A stretch of 64,000 nucleotides of DNA from Anodontia alba (taxonomy: Eukaryota; Mollusca; Bivalvia; Lucinida; Lucinidae), in assembly GCA_964016985.1 (NCBI GenBank), contig OZ024830.1:19740387-19804386 (forward strand). The letters run 5' to 3'. A program made the translations under genes and the position numbers. The number at the start of each line of letters is the position of its first letter. The stretch's first letter is position 1. Under the pieces are notes generated by a model. It searched no databases. It had not been told where the DNA came from and saw only the letters and a program-made list of their open reading frames with translations. Below are positions 47,522 to 60,060 of this stretch, one piece after another.

Positions 47522-47600
47522 TTGGTTTTCACAATTATCTAGTAATTTTTCAATGTTAGAATATGTAACACTTATGGTAGAGTCACCATAAGACTGTTAA

Positions 47601-49685
47601 GAATGTGTCAGATATATTATTCATATTTGTGTTTTTGAAGAAAACTTCTTCATCTTCTTCTTGTTCAATTTGTTCATACATGTTGAGAGATTTTCACAGT
47701 AGTTTTTGTACTTTCCTCAACACAGTAAGACAGCACATAGTCTTGTATGTATTACACCCATTCCTGTTTTATTCCTTTATAATAAATTGGTCATAATGGA
47801 CATTATACAAAGTAGCCTTTCATTCAATAAGAAATGAATTTGATACACTCCATTACAAATTAGATTAATGAACTCCCAATAAACTCCATAGCAATTCACT
47901 ATTACAGAACATCAAAAGGGGGAACTATTCAGGAAAATTGAAATTTCACAGTACTGTTTTGCACAGGAAATCCTCCAGCAGAAAGAATTTGAGAAACAGC
48001 AGCCTTTGTTTGAATTTCAAATATCTTTGTTTGAATTTCAAATAGTTTCCAAAAATAATATACACTTTTTTATTAATAACTCCATTAATAATCAGTTTTT
48101 AAAGTTGAAAACCACTTTTAGAAATTTCATTTTATTCCCTTCAGAATGATATTAAACAATGAATTTTAATCCATGTTTTAATAGAAATATTCCATAAAGA
48201 TTTAGGAGCTGAGAAAAACACAACTAGCCAGGATAGCCTCATCTGAGCCTTTGCTCGAATGCCACAACACAATCAACAGATCATGTGATTGAAAACCACA
48301 AAGGAGTTTGTAAAACACCCAGTCTCAAAATTATGCTTGATCGTAAAATGTATGAGCACACAATGGCCGAAATAACACATTATAAACCGGGAAGATGAAA
48401 CCGTTTTGTTAAAATCAATTTTTATATAAATGTTCATGTACTTCAATAATTGAACAGAAATAGTTTCTGTATCAGACAAATGGTATTAAAAAGTGTGAAT
48501 AATTCATGATTTATTACATCATGGAAGTTAAGACTAAGAGGTTAGCATGTTGCAATAAACTAGCTTCCGTATCAGTCAGAAAATATCATTCTGAGATATC
48601 ATTCAAACTTTCGAATAACTCAAAGCGTTCTGTCTCGATTTTGGTTTGAAAGTAAATGCAGTATGGAAAACACGCGACTTATGGATGCAGTTCTAAGTTT
48701 TCTAAACTCGACAAATGCGTACAGTGACACCGCGATCAGTGCACGCGACATGTATTACTGTGCTGTGAAAACCTATTTCTGTGAAAACCTCGAATAAATT
48801 CCAAAATGTACTACCTACAAGTCTCGAACTTTTGCACATTATAAATACCGATTTTTTTTTTTTTTCATTTTTTCTAAAGTAAAAATAAATTCCAGAACAT
48901 TTCCATAAATGAACAAAAACTGCTTTTTACCCTTTTTCCATAAAATAAAATCACATGCTTGCATAAATCGGGTGCTGCATCGGCTATCGCTTAACTCACA
49001 TGTCTGTTGTTAGGCAAACATGAAGCTGGATATATAAGTGACAATAATCAATGGAGAAAACTTCCAAAAGTAGCATATTTAGAAATTCATACTTTTTTTT
49101 TCTAATATCCCGGTACACACACACAAAAAAATGTCCAATTTCTGCCCTCGTCGACTGCAGCCAACCCGCGACTACTGTGAAATTCGAGTACAGTGGTTCT
49201 CTAGCGTGATTGATTCTTTTCTTGTTGATTTGCGCTTTTCTCTTAGATAAGATGCCCTTTAAAAGCGTTTATGCTTTACTTAGTATTAAAAAAAAACAAC
49301 AACAAAACATATGCTACGAGTAATATTTAGATGCATTCCCCGGTGGTCTACACATTGTCAAAAGGTATGTTTTTAGTTAAGTAAAATTGTAAATATTTAT
49401 CTGTATACCCACTCTACTTATCTATGCTCGTAGTAGCTGTCCTATGACAAAGCGTGCATTTCGTGAGTTGTTTTGTAGACGTACAAATCCCATTGTTTAT
49501 TTAGCTCAGACAGAACAACGACGACATTTTGAGTTTTTGTTATTTTGGACTTGTGTAAGTTTATATATATGTAAATATTAGTATTACTAATACATAATTA
49601 CAGTTTAAGGTACCTGGAAAATACGCTTTTTGTTGCTTGTGAAATAATTATATATAGAAAAATCGTATGAACTTATAAAACAATG
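47601..49685. other. Intergenic DNA, no gene recognised
   Basis: AT-rich; may include the 5' UTR of the minus-strand LINE at its left edge. No ORF of interest and no clear repeat. Confidence 0.45.
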
Positions 49686-50395
49686 GTGTGTTCCCTGGTC
49701 GAATATGCTTCCCTCAATTTGGTCTCCGTATACGAAGCAAAGTGTAAGTAAACTAGAAATGATACAGAGGACAGCAACAAGGTGGGTGAAAAACAGCTAT
49801 TCCCCTTATGAAACTGTCACCAGAATGCTTGATGACTTGGGTTGGCGGTTGTTAGAAAACGGACGGACAGACGCACATCTTATCATGTTTCACATGATTA
49901 TTATTGACTACGTAGCAATCATTATGAAAACATATCTATTCAAATACACAGAAAATTTTACCACCAAAAACTGAAAATTTTCAGATAAAAATTCTGATAT
50001 TTTTTCATATTTCTGATAAAAACATAGATTGTGGGTACTCGTTAGAACTGCCTCCACGAGGTGGTTCTGATGACTACCCACAATCTATGTTTTTGAGCAG
50101 AAAATAATGCATACCCCTGTAAACCCCAGTTTTACTATATAAAAGTGAGTTTTATGGGGGTCAAAATTTTATAGGCGTGTTTTCGTGATGGATGCAGAAC
50201 AAAGAACACAAGAGCTCAGCTGCATTGAAGTGCCTTTTGTCATATCAAAAAAAAAACATTCTCAATACCTTCTCTTGGGTTAATGCTCATAAGTTCTCTT
50301 TCTTCCCAAGAACTACTAGACTGGAATGACCTACCTCCGGTCCTAGCAAGCTGCCCGGACCTCAAAGTCTTTTGAGCCAGGCTACCTTAACATCT
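49686..50395 (+). pseudogene. 3' remnant of a third LINE reverse transcriptase
   Basis: LVEYA, then (after a frameshift) SVSKLEMIQRTATRWVKNSY and MLDDLGWRLLENGRTDAHL: the thumb and post-RT region typical of CR1/Jockey-type LINEs. After an interruption (about 49975-50215) the usual C-terminal block resumes, with WNDLPPVLASCPDLKVF ending at a stop near 50372. A short hairpin element sits in the interruption. Strongly 5'-truncated and frameshifted. Confidence 0.7.
50018..50095. mobile_element. Short hairpin element inside the LINE remnant
   Basis: The arm aaaacatagattgtgggta inverts at 50075-50094, with an inner partial pairing (gaactgcctcc / gaggtggttc). It lies in the stretch that separates the two parts of the RT remnant. 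Confidence 0.6.
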
Positions 50396-50899
50396 CAATG
50401 GACAAACTGCCATTTAACGTTTATCCTGTTTAAAAAAAAAAAAAAATAAATAAATAGCTGTGTTTCCACTAACATGCTGAAAAAAAATTGGTTGGTAGGT
50501 AGGAGAAACTGTTTTTTTTTTTATTTTTCTATTTTTTCTCCAGAAAAGAACAGGGTCAGGCCTGTAATTTTATGAAAATACAGGTATTTTGTTGAGGGTC
50601 GGTGCTTTACTTTTTTATTTTACATTTTTTACTGATAAAAAAATAGCAGAGTCTGGTGTTTGAAACAGGATCGGTCAGGTTAGCAGAAACGCAGCTGTTT
50701 TTTTTTTATGCCTAACCCATTATTTTTTATCATGCTGTCCTCAGTTTCTATCCGCTGAACAAAATTCTCAGTATCTCAAAAGTTCCCTAAATTCAAAACT
50801 TACTACCATAACTCTCATTTGGCCACATTTATTTATTGATTTAGCACTCCTTATAATACTCTATCTCAGAGGTGTTTGGAGTACCTGGCAGATTCTGAT
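50396..50899. other. AT-rich spacer, no gene seen
   Basis: Short poly(A)/poly(T) runs and no recognisable coding sequence. Confidence 0.4.
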
Positions 50900-51655
50900 T
50901 CAGATTAAACCAATTTTTCCGAATTGGTGATACCACATTTTTTGATATTTATACAAAGTTTCTTGAAAATAGCTCAAATGGTTTTCAAGTTATAGAGCAG
51001 ACACAATTTTGTGACTGAGTCCAAGGGAATAACTCAAAAAGTATAAATGCAAGAGTTTTCACGCTCTGCACGTCGTCTAACGTTGATTGATATTTATATG
51101 AAGTTCCATGACGATAGCTTGAACAGTTTTCAAGCTATAGAGCGGACACGATTTTGTGACATAGTCCAAGGGAAATAACTCATAAACTATAAACGCAAGC
51201 GTTTTCGCGCTCTGCACGTCGTCTAATGTTGATTGATATTTATATGAAGTTTCGTGACAATAGCTTGAACAGTTTTCAAGCTATATAGCTGACATGACTT
51301 TGTGACATAGTCCAAGGAAAATAACTCGTGAAGTAAAAATGCAAAAGTTATGGTTCTTGTGCTCTGCACGTCGTCTAATGTTGGTTGATATTTATATGAA
51401 GTTTAGTGAAAATAGCTTGAACAGTTTTCAAGTTACAGAGTGGACACGATTTTGTGACAGTCCAAGGGAAATAACTCAAAAAGTATAAATGCAAGAGGTA
51501 TGGTTTTTGCACTCTGCACATTGTTCGGTGTTGATTGATATTTATATGAAGTTTCGTGAGGATAGCTTGAACAGTTTTCAAGTTATAGAGTGTGACAGAC
51601 ACAGACACCCAGGGGAAAAAACATGTCCCCCAACCCTAAATAGGGAGACATAATA
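50900..51655 (-). mobile_element. Tandem-core element, minus orientation, about five units of 140 bp
   Basis: Units share 'gtccaagggaaataactcat', 'ctctgcacgtcgtctaatgt' and 'atagcttgaacagttttcaa'. The right end, read on the minus strand, starts ttattatgtctccctattta with a hairpin and then a GTGTCTGT microsatellite. That is the 5' plan of the other tandem-core elements and similar in sequence to the start at 40328. The left limit is approximate. Confidence 0.55.
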
Positions 51656-53204
51656 AAGGGATACTTCATTAGTGCATTGACAGCATAATATAATTGAAAT
51701 GTAATGGAAATCTTTGAAAGTGTGAAATAAACTGATCTGTGCATCTGAATATCCTCTTATTCTTTTCTGTTTGATAAATTTAGGCATGAATTACAGTGGG
51801 AAGCACAGCATCCTTGCCCCATTCTCAGTGCATCAGCTTGCCCCCACCACACCACATGCCACATCTAGACACCAGCTTATGTGGACAATTAATACAGGAT
51901 ACATATGTAATTGCTCCTTGCTGTTCATTTGAATTTAAAGGTGAGTCTTTTCTTTGTACGCATGCATTCAACTTACATGAATATCATAGAACTGTGTTGA
52001 CAAAATGAAAATTATGAAATTTTATCAAAATTTACTAATGAAGCTCAAAAACACCTTTTCTTAGCTCATAGCCACACCTTTTGTCAGAAATCCACAAAAC
52101 TTCCGTGGAAGATGGGGAAAGTAACAAGTAATATGTGAATCTTACATTTGACACTGTATATGGAATAGCTTTCATTTTGTTTGAGGTGCATTGACTTACC
52201 AGGTGAGCATCAACTAGCCCTGGTCTCCCCTACCTATTATTTCACATCCACATAATCACAAACAACCAATATCATCTCAGGTGCCAGTTTTGAAATGTTT
52301 TTGTTTTCATTTCAGATGCCTTTTAAATTTCTTGAAGATGGGAAGCCACTGCAGACGTTCCTGTTATGCATGCAAAATTTATCTGTAAGTTTATTTTTTG
52401 TATTTGTACTTTAAACATGATACATATAAATGTCCTAAAAATTTTTGTACATCAACTCTTTTGAAACATTGCTCTTGCTATGATGTTTTCTTTTTTCAAA
52501 TCAAAAGTATTGTCATTTTTCTTATTTCTCCTAAAAAAATATATGTTGTGGGTCACATTAGAAATGCCTTCGCGCTTCTAATGAGTCATCATAATCATTA
52601 TATCATAATCGGATTTTTGATTGATGTGCAGGTACAGCATATAGGGAATCACAAGTTCAATCCCCTTGGGGTCCAGCAAATTTCTTTTGTGGCCATTGAT
52701 CATGAAACATTTTTATGTCCCTGCCTATTTGAAGAATAGTGGAAGGGCATTCAGTGTTACCTAGACTAGCCCCTAGACCTTGATGTCATGTTTTATCACT
52801 CCTAACTATAAGCTGATTCAAATTTGTGTATGACATCTTGTACAGCCAGTCTCTAATAGTTGGTCTCTGACATCAAGGTCTAGTAAAATAGGAATTTTAC
52901 CTTGCAGGATTCTGCTTGGTAAATGATTAATTACATCTATTGAGAACCACCTAACTTGAAGTGTTTATTGCTTTACTGATCACTTAATACTGATAAGAGA
53001 AAGTTGGAAAAGCTAAATTTCATTTTGGTGTGTTTTGATGTTGAAACAAAGTACACAGTCTTCTAGGCTGAGAAGATGGAAGTTGCTATTGATTATGGTC
53101 TGTAAAATCAAGGTGTAACTGGGAAGCTTTTTGAAAGGATGTGATGTTTTATTTTGTTCTCCCAATGGTAGGAAGAAAGCTGACATTTGAAATTTTACTT
53201 TTGG
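51656..53204. other. Intergenic or intronic DNA with exon-like segments
   Basis: No gene recognised. A 69-bp open segment (52316-52384) has a good acceptor and donor, described separately. A similar donor (aaag|gtgagt) follows an unassigned stretch near 51941. Confidence 0.35.
52316..52384 (+). other. Exon-like segment with splice sites, paralogous to 58552-58642
   Basis: Preceded by ttgttttcatttcag and followed by gtaagt. It is 23 codons long and open, with KFLEDGKPLQTFLL. A related segment at 58552-58642 also has a cag acceptor, a gtaggt donor and an open frame with KFLED. The product is unknown, and it may be an exon copied by a repeat. Confidence 0.35.
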
Positions 53205-54157
53205 TAGATCTGGTATCTAACTACTTTTTCAAACTGTCTCAAAAAACAGTACCCACATCATTTATCCTAAATTATTGCCTCATATGTCTTCTTATCTTAA
53301 AGCTATAGAAAAAAGTTGTTTTCTTTTTTAATTTATGCATATCTCCATCAAAATATATATGGTATGTAGTTACTCTTTCGAACTGTCTCAGAAAACAGTA
53401 CCCATATTTATCCTTAAATATCGCATCATATGTCTTCTTATCTTAGAGCTATAGAAAAAGTCATTCTTTTTTTATTTAATGAATTTCTCCATCAAAATAT
53501 ATATGGTATGTAGTTACTCTTTCGAACTTGTCTCAGAAAGCAGTACCCACAACATTTATCCTAAATTAATATGACTTCTTATCTTAAAGCTATAGAAAAA
53601 AATGTTGTTTTTTTGTTTTGTTTAATTTAATGCATTTCTCCATTAAAATATATATGGTATGTAGTTACTCTTTTGAACTGTCTCAGAAAACAGTATCATC
53701 TTATCTTAAAGCTAATAGAAAAAAATATTGTTTTTTTTTTTTGTTGTTTAATTTAATGCATTTCTCCATCAAAATATATATTGTATGTAGTTACTCTTTC
53801 GAACTGTCTCAGAAAACAGTATCTTCAACATTTATTCTAAATTATAACCTCATCTTATCTTAAAGCTATAGAAAACTGTGCTTTGTTTTGTTTAATTTAA
53901 TGCATTTCTCCATCACAATATATATATGGTATGTAGTTACTCTTTCGAACTGTCTCAGAAAACAGTACCCACAACTTTTATCCTAAATTATTACCTCATA
54001 TGTCTTCTTATCTTAAAGCTATAGAAAAAAGTTGTTTTCTTTTTTAATTTATGCATATCTCCATCAAAATATATATGGTATGTAGTTACTCTTTTGAACT
54101 GTCTCAGAAAACAGTATCATCTTATCTTAAAGCTATAGAAAAAAAATATTGTTTTTA
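53205..54157 (+). repeat. 145-bp satellite array, left part
   Basis: Units share 'tggtatgtagttactctttc', 'gaactgtctcagaaaacagt', 'cttatcttaaagctatagaa' and 'aatgcatttctccatcaaaa'. Some units lack the middle 'acccacaacatttatcctaa' part. The array is interrupted at 54158 and resumes at 56174. Confidence 0.85.
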
Positions 54158-56173
54158 TCGCACCTGCTTGTAGCAGGGTGCGATATAGGCGTCCGATTTT
54201 CTGTCCATCCGTCCGTCCGTCCGTCCGTCAACATTTATGTCGACGTTCGACATTTATGTCAAAGTTAGTATTCTAATCAACTGCAAGACTAAACAACCAT
54301 CAAACCTTGCATGAAACATCTCCCTGACCTCCTGACTTTGCGACATAGGCGTCCGTTTTTCCGTATGTCTGTCCATTCGTCCGTCCGTCTGTCAACATTT
54401 ATGTCGAAGTTCGACATTTATGTCCAAGTTAGTATTTTAATCAACTACAAGACTAAACAACCATCAAACCTTGCATGAAACATCTCCCTGACCCCCTGAC
54501 TTTGTGACGTAGGTGCCCACTTTTCCATTCGTCTGTCTGTTCATCCGTCAGTCTGTCCGTCTGTCCGTCTGTTAACAGTTCTGTTATGTCGAAGTTCGAC
54601 ATTTATGTCAAAGTTCGTATTCTAATCAACTACAAGACTAAACAACCATCAAACCTTGTATGAAACATCTCCCTGACCTCCCGACTTTGCGACATAGGTG
54701 CCTGCTTTTCCATTCGTCTGTCCGTTCATCCGTCTGTCTGTCTGTTAACAGTTCTGTTATGTCGAAGTTCGACATTTACGTCGAAGTTAGTATTCTAATC
54801 AATTACAATTCTACAACAACCATCATACCTTGCATGACACATCTCCCTGATCTCCTGACTTGGCAGGTATGTTGACCCAGTGACCTTGACCTATATTTTG
54901 CGCTCCATTGACTTTGACACAGTTTACGTTGACGTTCCAGATCTTCTCAACTATAAGGCATACAACTACCAAACCTTGCATAGTGCTTCTCCTAGATGTA
55001 CTGACTTGGCAGGTACCTTGACCCGGTGACCTTGACCTATATTTTGCGCTCCAGTGACTGACATATTTTGTGTCGACGTTCGATATCTCCTCGACTATAA
55101 GGCCTACAACCATCAAACCTTGCAAAGTGCTTCTTCTCAATGTACTGACTCGGCAGATACCTTGACCTGGTGACCTTGACCTATATTTTGGCTGCAGTGA
55201 CTTTGACATAATTTACGTCAATGTTCCAGATCTCCTCAAGTATAAGACCTCTAGCCACCAAACCTTGCATAGTGCTTCTCCTAGATGTACTGACTCGGCA
55301 GGTATCTTGACCCGGTGACCTTGACCTATATTTTGCGCTCCAGTGCCTTTTACACATTTTACGTCAACGTTCAATATCTCCTTAACTGTACGGCCTACAA
55401 CCATCAAACCTTGCATAGTGCTTCTCCTCAATGTACAGACTCGGCAGGTACGTTCACTGGGTGACCTTGACCTATATTTCACGCTCCATTGACTTTTACA
55501 CCTTTTACGTCGCCCTTCCATATGTCCTCAACTGTAAGGCCTTCAACCACCAAACCTTATATAGCACTTCTTCTCGATGTACTGACTCGGCAGGTACCTT
55601 GACCTGGTGACCTTGACCTATATTGTGCACTCCAGTGACTTTGACACATTTTATGTTGATGTTCGGTATCTCCTCAAATATAAGACCTACAACCACTAAA
55701 CTTTGCATAGTGCTTCACCTCATTGCACTGGCTTGGCAGGTACCTTGACCCGGTGACCTTGACCTATATTTGACACATTTTACGTTGATGTTTGATAACT
55801 CCTCAGCTATAAGGCCTACAACGACCATACCTTGCATTGTGCTTCTCCTTGATGTACTGAATTAGCAGGTACCTTGACCCGTGACCTTGACCTATATTTC
55901 ATGCTCCAGTGACTTTTACACATTTTACACCCAATTATCATTGGGCTGTATGATACTAAAAGTCAGTGCTGAAGATATAGTCATTAAAGGGAATGGGATT
56001 GGCCTGGAATATATGTGTCCCACTAGGCACTTTGTCTACATTTTTTTCAATCCAGTTTTCCAAGTAAGCACTGCTGAGAATGAAATAAACTTATTTAATA
56101 ACCACGTTCTGATTGTGGCTCCTGTGACTTTTGCCCCAGCAGGTGCGATGACGCCTTCCGCGGAATTCTTGTT
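54158..56173 (+). mobile_element. Tandem-core element with two core types, inserted in the satellite
   Basis: The 5' hairpin atcgcacctgc...gcagggtgcgat is followed by a TCCG microsatellite, about four units of roughly 175 bp ('gacatttatgtcaaagttag', 'cttgcatgaaacatctccct'), then about eight units of 143 bp ('gtgaccttgacctatatttt', 'aaggcctacaaccatcaaac'). Near the 3' end gcaggtgcgat is the inverse of the first 11 bases; then come the palindrome ttccgcggaa and CTTGTT. No coding frame and no target-site duplication. Helentron/HINE-like by structure. Confidence 0.75.
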
Positions 56174-57055
56174 TTTTGTTGTTGTTTAATTTAATGCATT
56201 TCTCCATCAAAATATATATTGTATGTAGTTACTCTTTCGAACTGTCTCAGAAAACAGTATCTTCAACATTTATTCTAAATTATAACCTCATCTTATCTTA
56301 AAGCTATAGAAAACTGTGCTTTGTTTTGTTTAATTTAATGCATTTCTCCATCACAATATATATATGGTATGTAGTTACTCTTTCAAACTGTCTCAGAAAA
56401 CAGTACCCACAACTTTTATCCTAAATTATTACCTCATATGTCTTCTTATCTTAAAGCTATAGATTTTTTTTAATTTAATGCATTTCTCCATCAAAATTTA
56501 TGTGGTATGTAGCTACTCTTTTGAACTGTCTCAGAAAACAGTATCTTCAACATATATCCTAAATTACTACCTCATATGTCTTCTTATCTTAAAGCTATAG
56601 AATAATTTGGTTTTTCTGTTTATTTTAATGCATTTCTCCATTAATATATATATGGTATGTAGTTACTCTTTTGAACTGTCACAGAAAACAGTACCCACAA
56701 CATTTATCCTAAATTATTACCTCATATGTCTTCTTATCTTAAAGCTATAGATTTTTTTTTTCTTTTTTTTTGTTTAATTTAATGCATTTCGTCATGAAAA
56801 TATATATGGTATGTAGATACTCTTTCGAACTGTCTCCGAAAATAGTACCCACAACATTTATCCTAAATTATCGCCTCATATGTCCTTATCTTGAAGCTAT
56901 AGAAAAAGTCAGGGTTTTTTTATTTAATGCATTTCTCCATCAAAATATATGTGGAATGTAGATACTCTTTCAAACTGTCTCAGAAAACAGTACCTACAAC
57001 ATTTATCCTAGATTATTACCTCATATGTCGTCTTATCTTAGAGCTATAGAAAAAG
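56174..57055 (+). repeat. 145-bp satellite array, right part
   Basis: Continuation of the satellite. Its first 290 bp or so are nearly identical to 53733-54020 on the other side of the inserted element, including the rare 'atcttcaacatttattctaa' unit and the following short unit, which shows a higher-order repeat. Confidence 0.8.
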
Positions 57056-57539
57056 CTTATCCAGACATCAAAGCAAAATAAATATACAATGTTCCATAAA
57101 TTATTTTGATACAACAGTTTTTAATATGAAATACTTATTAAATATGATTCTGTTTTCTTCTGTTTTATCTAAAATTTACTAATACACAAAACAAAAACTG
57201 GTAATACATGCAGTACACAGATAGGCTTCTAAACAATGTTTATGTTATCCCTTGAACTCTAATGGTCAGCTTCTTATATATAAACAATTTATTGGAGAGG
57301 GAATGATTTTAACAAGATGGTGAATTAGATAAGGAACATTAGAAAGGCAATAAATGCCAATCACTTCTAAGAGTACATTTCCCATTTTACTAGTCGGATA
57401 TCTCCAAGATTAGTTGTTGATATCAAAGAGGTGAGGCAATCAGTAAGTAGTAGATGTCCCTTAGTTCATTAAGTAAATTAATAATTATAATTGGTTTATG
57501 AAAATAATATTGATATCCGACTAGTAGCTAGTCTAAGTG
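57056..57539. other. AT-rich spacer, no gene seen
   Basis: No coding sequence. It contains the inverted words actagtcggatatc (57390) and gatatccgactagt (57512), a pair about 120 bp apart that could bound a small element. Confidence 0.4.
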
Positions 57540-58030
57540 TTACCCATCCGTCAGTCTCAATTCGTGTCCGGGCCTAAACTGTATGGAATATATTTATGAA
57601 ACTTTACAGGTGCATGCATGACACTGAGACAATGTGTCGTAAGAAAGGAAGACAACTCTTGCTTGTTTGGTTTTTTAATTATCTGCCCTTGACTTAGTTC
57701 CATTTGTTAAACCGTGTGTGGGCCATAACTCCTAAACCGTATGGAATATATTTATGAAAATTTACAGCTGCATGCGTGATATGGAGGCGATGTGTAATGA
57801 ACATGGAAGACAACTCTTGCTTATTTGGTTTTGAATTATCTGCCCTTGACTAAGTTCCATATAGTAAACCGTGTGTGGGCCATAACTCCTAAACCGTATG
57901 GAATATATTTATGAAAATTTACAGATGCATGCATGACATTGAGGCGATATGTAATGAACATGGAAGACAACTCTTGCTTATTTGGTTTATGAATTATCTG
58001 CCCTTGACTAAGTTCCATATAGTAAACTGT
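57540..58030 (+). repeat. 131-bp tandem array, about 3.5 units
   Basis: Units share 'gtgggccataactcctaaac', 'tggaatatatttatgaaaat', 'gaagacaactcttgcttatt' and 'ctgcccttgactaagttcca'. A hairpin (gtgtcctatggacac, 58408-58422) followed by T's lies 380 bp downstream and may be the end of the same element. Confidence 0.7.
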
Positions 58031-58656
58031 GTCTGAAATCTTGGTCTGACATAGATTTATTCGTCGAAAACTACTTGGTTAATAATAATCTACATTCGCT
58101 GTGATACAGGAATTACTGTTGCGAATCTGTATATAATATGTAAGTAATTTCCTTATAGTGTTGTCTTTGTAGTGGCTGCTTCTATAAATCACCATCATAC
58201 TCTCCTGTTGTTTCATGGCACCAATATCAACTATAAACATTGATAAAACTGCATAACACTTATTGATTATAGCAAAGGTTTCTCAAAGGTTTGATCGTGG
58301 TCTATAAAAAGGATATCAACCTTAATAATAACTTCAGGCTGTACCTGTCACAATTACATATGTAACCTTTTTTCTGAATGGCATTTTGGCGGGGACATCT
58401 GTGTCCTATGGACACTTTTTCTAGTCAGTTGTCAGTTTATGGTGAAAGATTGTTCACAAGTACTAGTTAACCACTTAGAGGACTAAGCCTGTCAAGGAAA
58501 ATGTGTGGTTAGGTGAACTTACCATGCTTAGAGAAAATTTTATAATTTCAGGTACCATTTGAAATTTCTTGAAGATCACAGGACCAGGGAGAGCCATAGT
58601 AGTAGTTCCTGTTACTCAAGAAAAAATAGTCCGATGGATTTGGTAGGTTTGTTTTT
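58031..58656. other. Spacer with a possible element end and an exon-like segment
   Basis: No gene recognised. The hairpin at 58408-58422 and the open segment 58552-58642 between splice-like sites are the only features. Confidence 0.35.
58552..58642 (+). other. Exon-like segment, paralogous to 52316-52384
   Basis: Follows tataatttcag and ends before gtaggt. The open frame includes YHLKFLEDHRTRE and a Ser-rich run. Shared with the segment at 52316: the acceptor, the KFLED codons and a 'gttcctgtta' word. Confidence 0.3.
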
Positions 58657-59556
58657 AGCTCACCTGAGCTGAAGGCTCAAGGTGAGCTTTTGTAATCACT
58701 CACCGTCCGTCGTCGTCGTCCGTATGTCCGTCTGTCCATCCGTCCACAATCTTTAAACAACATCTCCTCCTAAACCACTGATTGGATATTGACCAAACTT
58801 CACAGGAATGATCCTTGGTTGATCCTCTTTCAAAGTTGTTCAAATGGTTTTGGTCCGTTGCATATCTAGGTCACAGGAGCTAAAAATAGATTTTTTAACT
58901 AAAAACTTAAAAAATTCCTTGACAGAAACCACTGGACCGATTTTAATATAATTTTGCCTCTACCAAGATTGTTCAAGCCATTTGGATTCGTCAAAAAACA
59001 TGGCCCCCAGAGGGCGGGGCTTATGTTCCCTATATATCTATATAGAAAACTTTAAAAATCTTCTTGTCAGAAACCACTGGACAGATTTCAATATAATTTT
59101 GCAGAAATGTTCCTTCGGTGATCTTCTACCAAGATTGTTCAAGCCATTTGGATTCGTCAAAAAACTTGGCCGCCAGGGGGCGGGGCTTATTTTCCCCATA
59201 TATCTATATAGAAAACTTTAAAAATCTTCTTGTCAGAAACTACTGGACTGATTTCAATATAATTTTACAGCAATGTTTCTTTGGTGATCCTCTACCAAGA
59301 TTGTTCAAGCCATTTGGATTCGTCAAAAAACATGGCCGCCAGGGTGCGGGGCTTATTTTCCCTATATATCTATATAGAAACTTTAAAAATCTTCTTGTCA
59401 GAAATCACTGGACCAATTTCAATATAATTTTTCAGAAATGTTCCTATAAAATTTATACAAAAATCCTGTGAACTTGGCTGAAACTTCAACAATAAATATG
59501 CAGATCTGTTTGCTCAGGTGAGCTATATAGGACCATCATGGTCCTATCCTCTTGTT
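58657..59556 (+). mobile_element. Tandem-core element, three units of about 166 bp
   Basis: The 5' hairpin agctcacctgagc...gctcaaggtgagct and a CCGTCCGTC microsatellite precede a unique part and three core units ('accactggaccgatttcaat', 'accaagattgttcaagccat', 'aacatggccgccagggggcg'). The 3' end is gctcaggtgagct, the palindrome aggaccatcatggtcct, then CTCTTGTT. Same family as 60937-63163. Confidence 0.75.
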
Positions 59557-60060
59557 GTTTTTATTTTCTGACCCAAAAAAAGAAATGCAATGCTTTCAGA
59601 CTACAAAGAAAAGTAAAATGAAGACATTTTTTCTGTTGCAATAAAAACTGATCTGTCCCAAATAAGATAGGCAAGCAACATTGCTAAAGGAAAAAGTGAA
59701 ATGAACACACTTTTTTTCTGTTGCAAAAAAAACAACTTCTGTCCCAAATAAGATATGCAACACTGTTAAATGGAAAAGAAAAAATTGATGCTTTTCTCCT
59801 GTTGCAATAAAAACTTAACAGTACATGTTAGTCCACAATTTCTTGCATGTATACTTTTATTGATGAATAATCAGTTCAAATATACCCTCAATTGTTGATT
59901 AACATGCACATTGTAAAGTTGCTCAGCTTTACAATCATAAAGTATTAGTTTTCATTTCTTCTGCCATTTAGAAGTGTTGTGTATCTTTTTAGGTCTGTAT
60001 GCTTCAGGTAAGCTACATAATATGGGCTGCATCAAGTGAAAAAGTGCCTTTGAACATGTG

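Larger units (their letters stand above)
41482..47600 (-). mobile_element. CR1/L2-like non-LTR retrotransposon, ORF1 open, ORF2 broken
   Basis: Minus-strand element: ORF1 (47521-45671) with an esterase domain and knuckle-like motifs, 85 bp later a multi-frame ORF2 (45586-41914), then a short 3' region ending near 41482 in a 'ttctgttcc'-type repeat after an AATAAAG. The 5' limit is approximate, and no target-site duplication was found. Esterase-bearing ORF1 is known from CR1-related elements. This is a different family from LINE copies 1 and 2. Confidence 0.8.
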
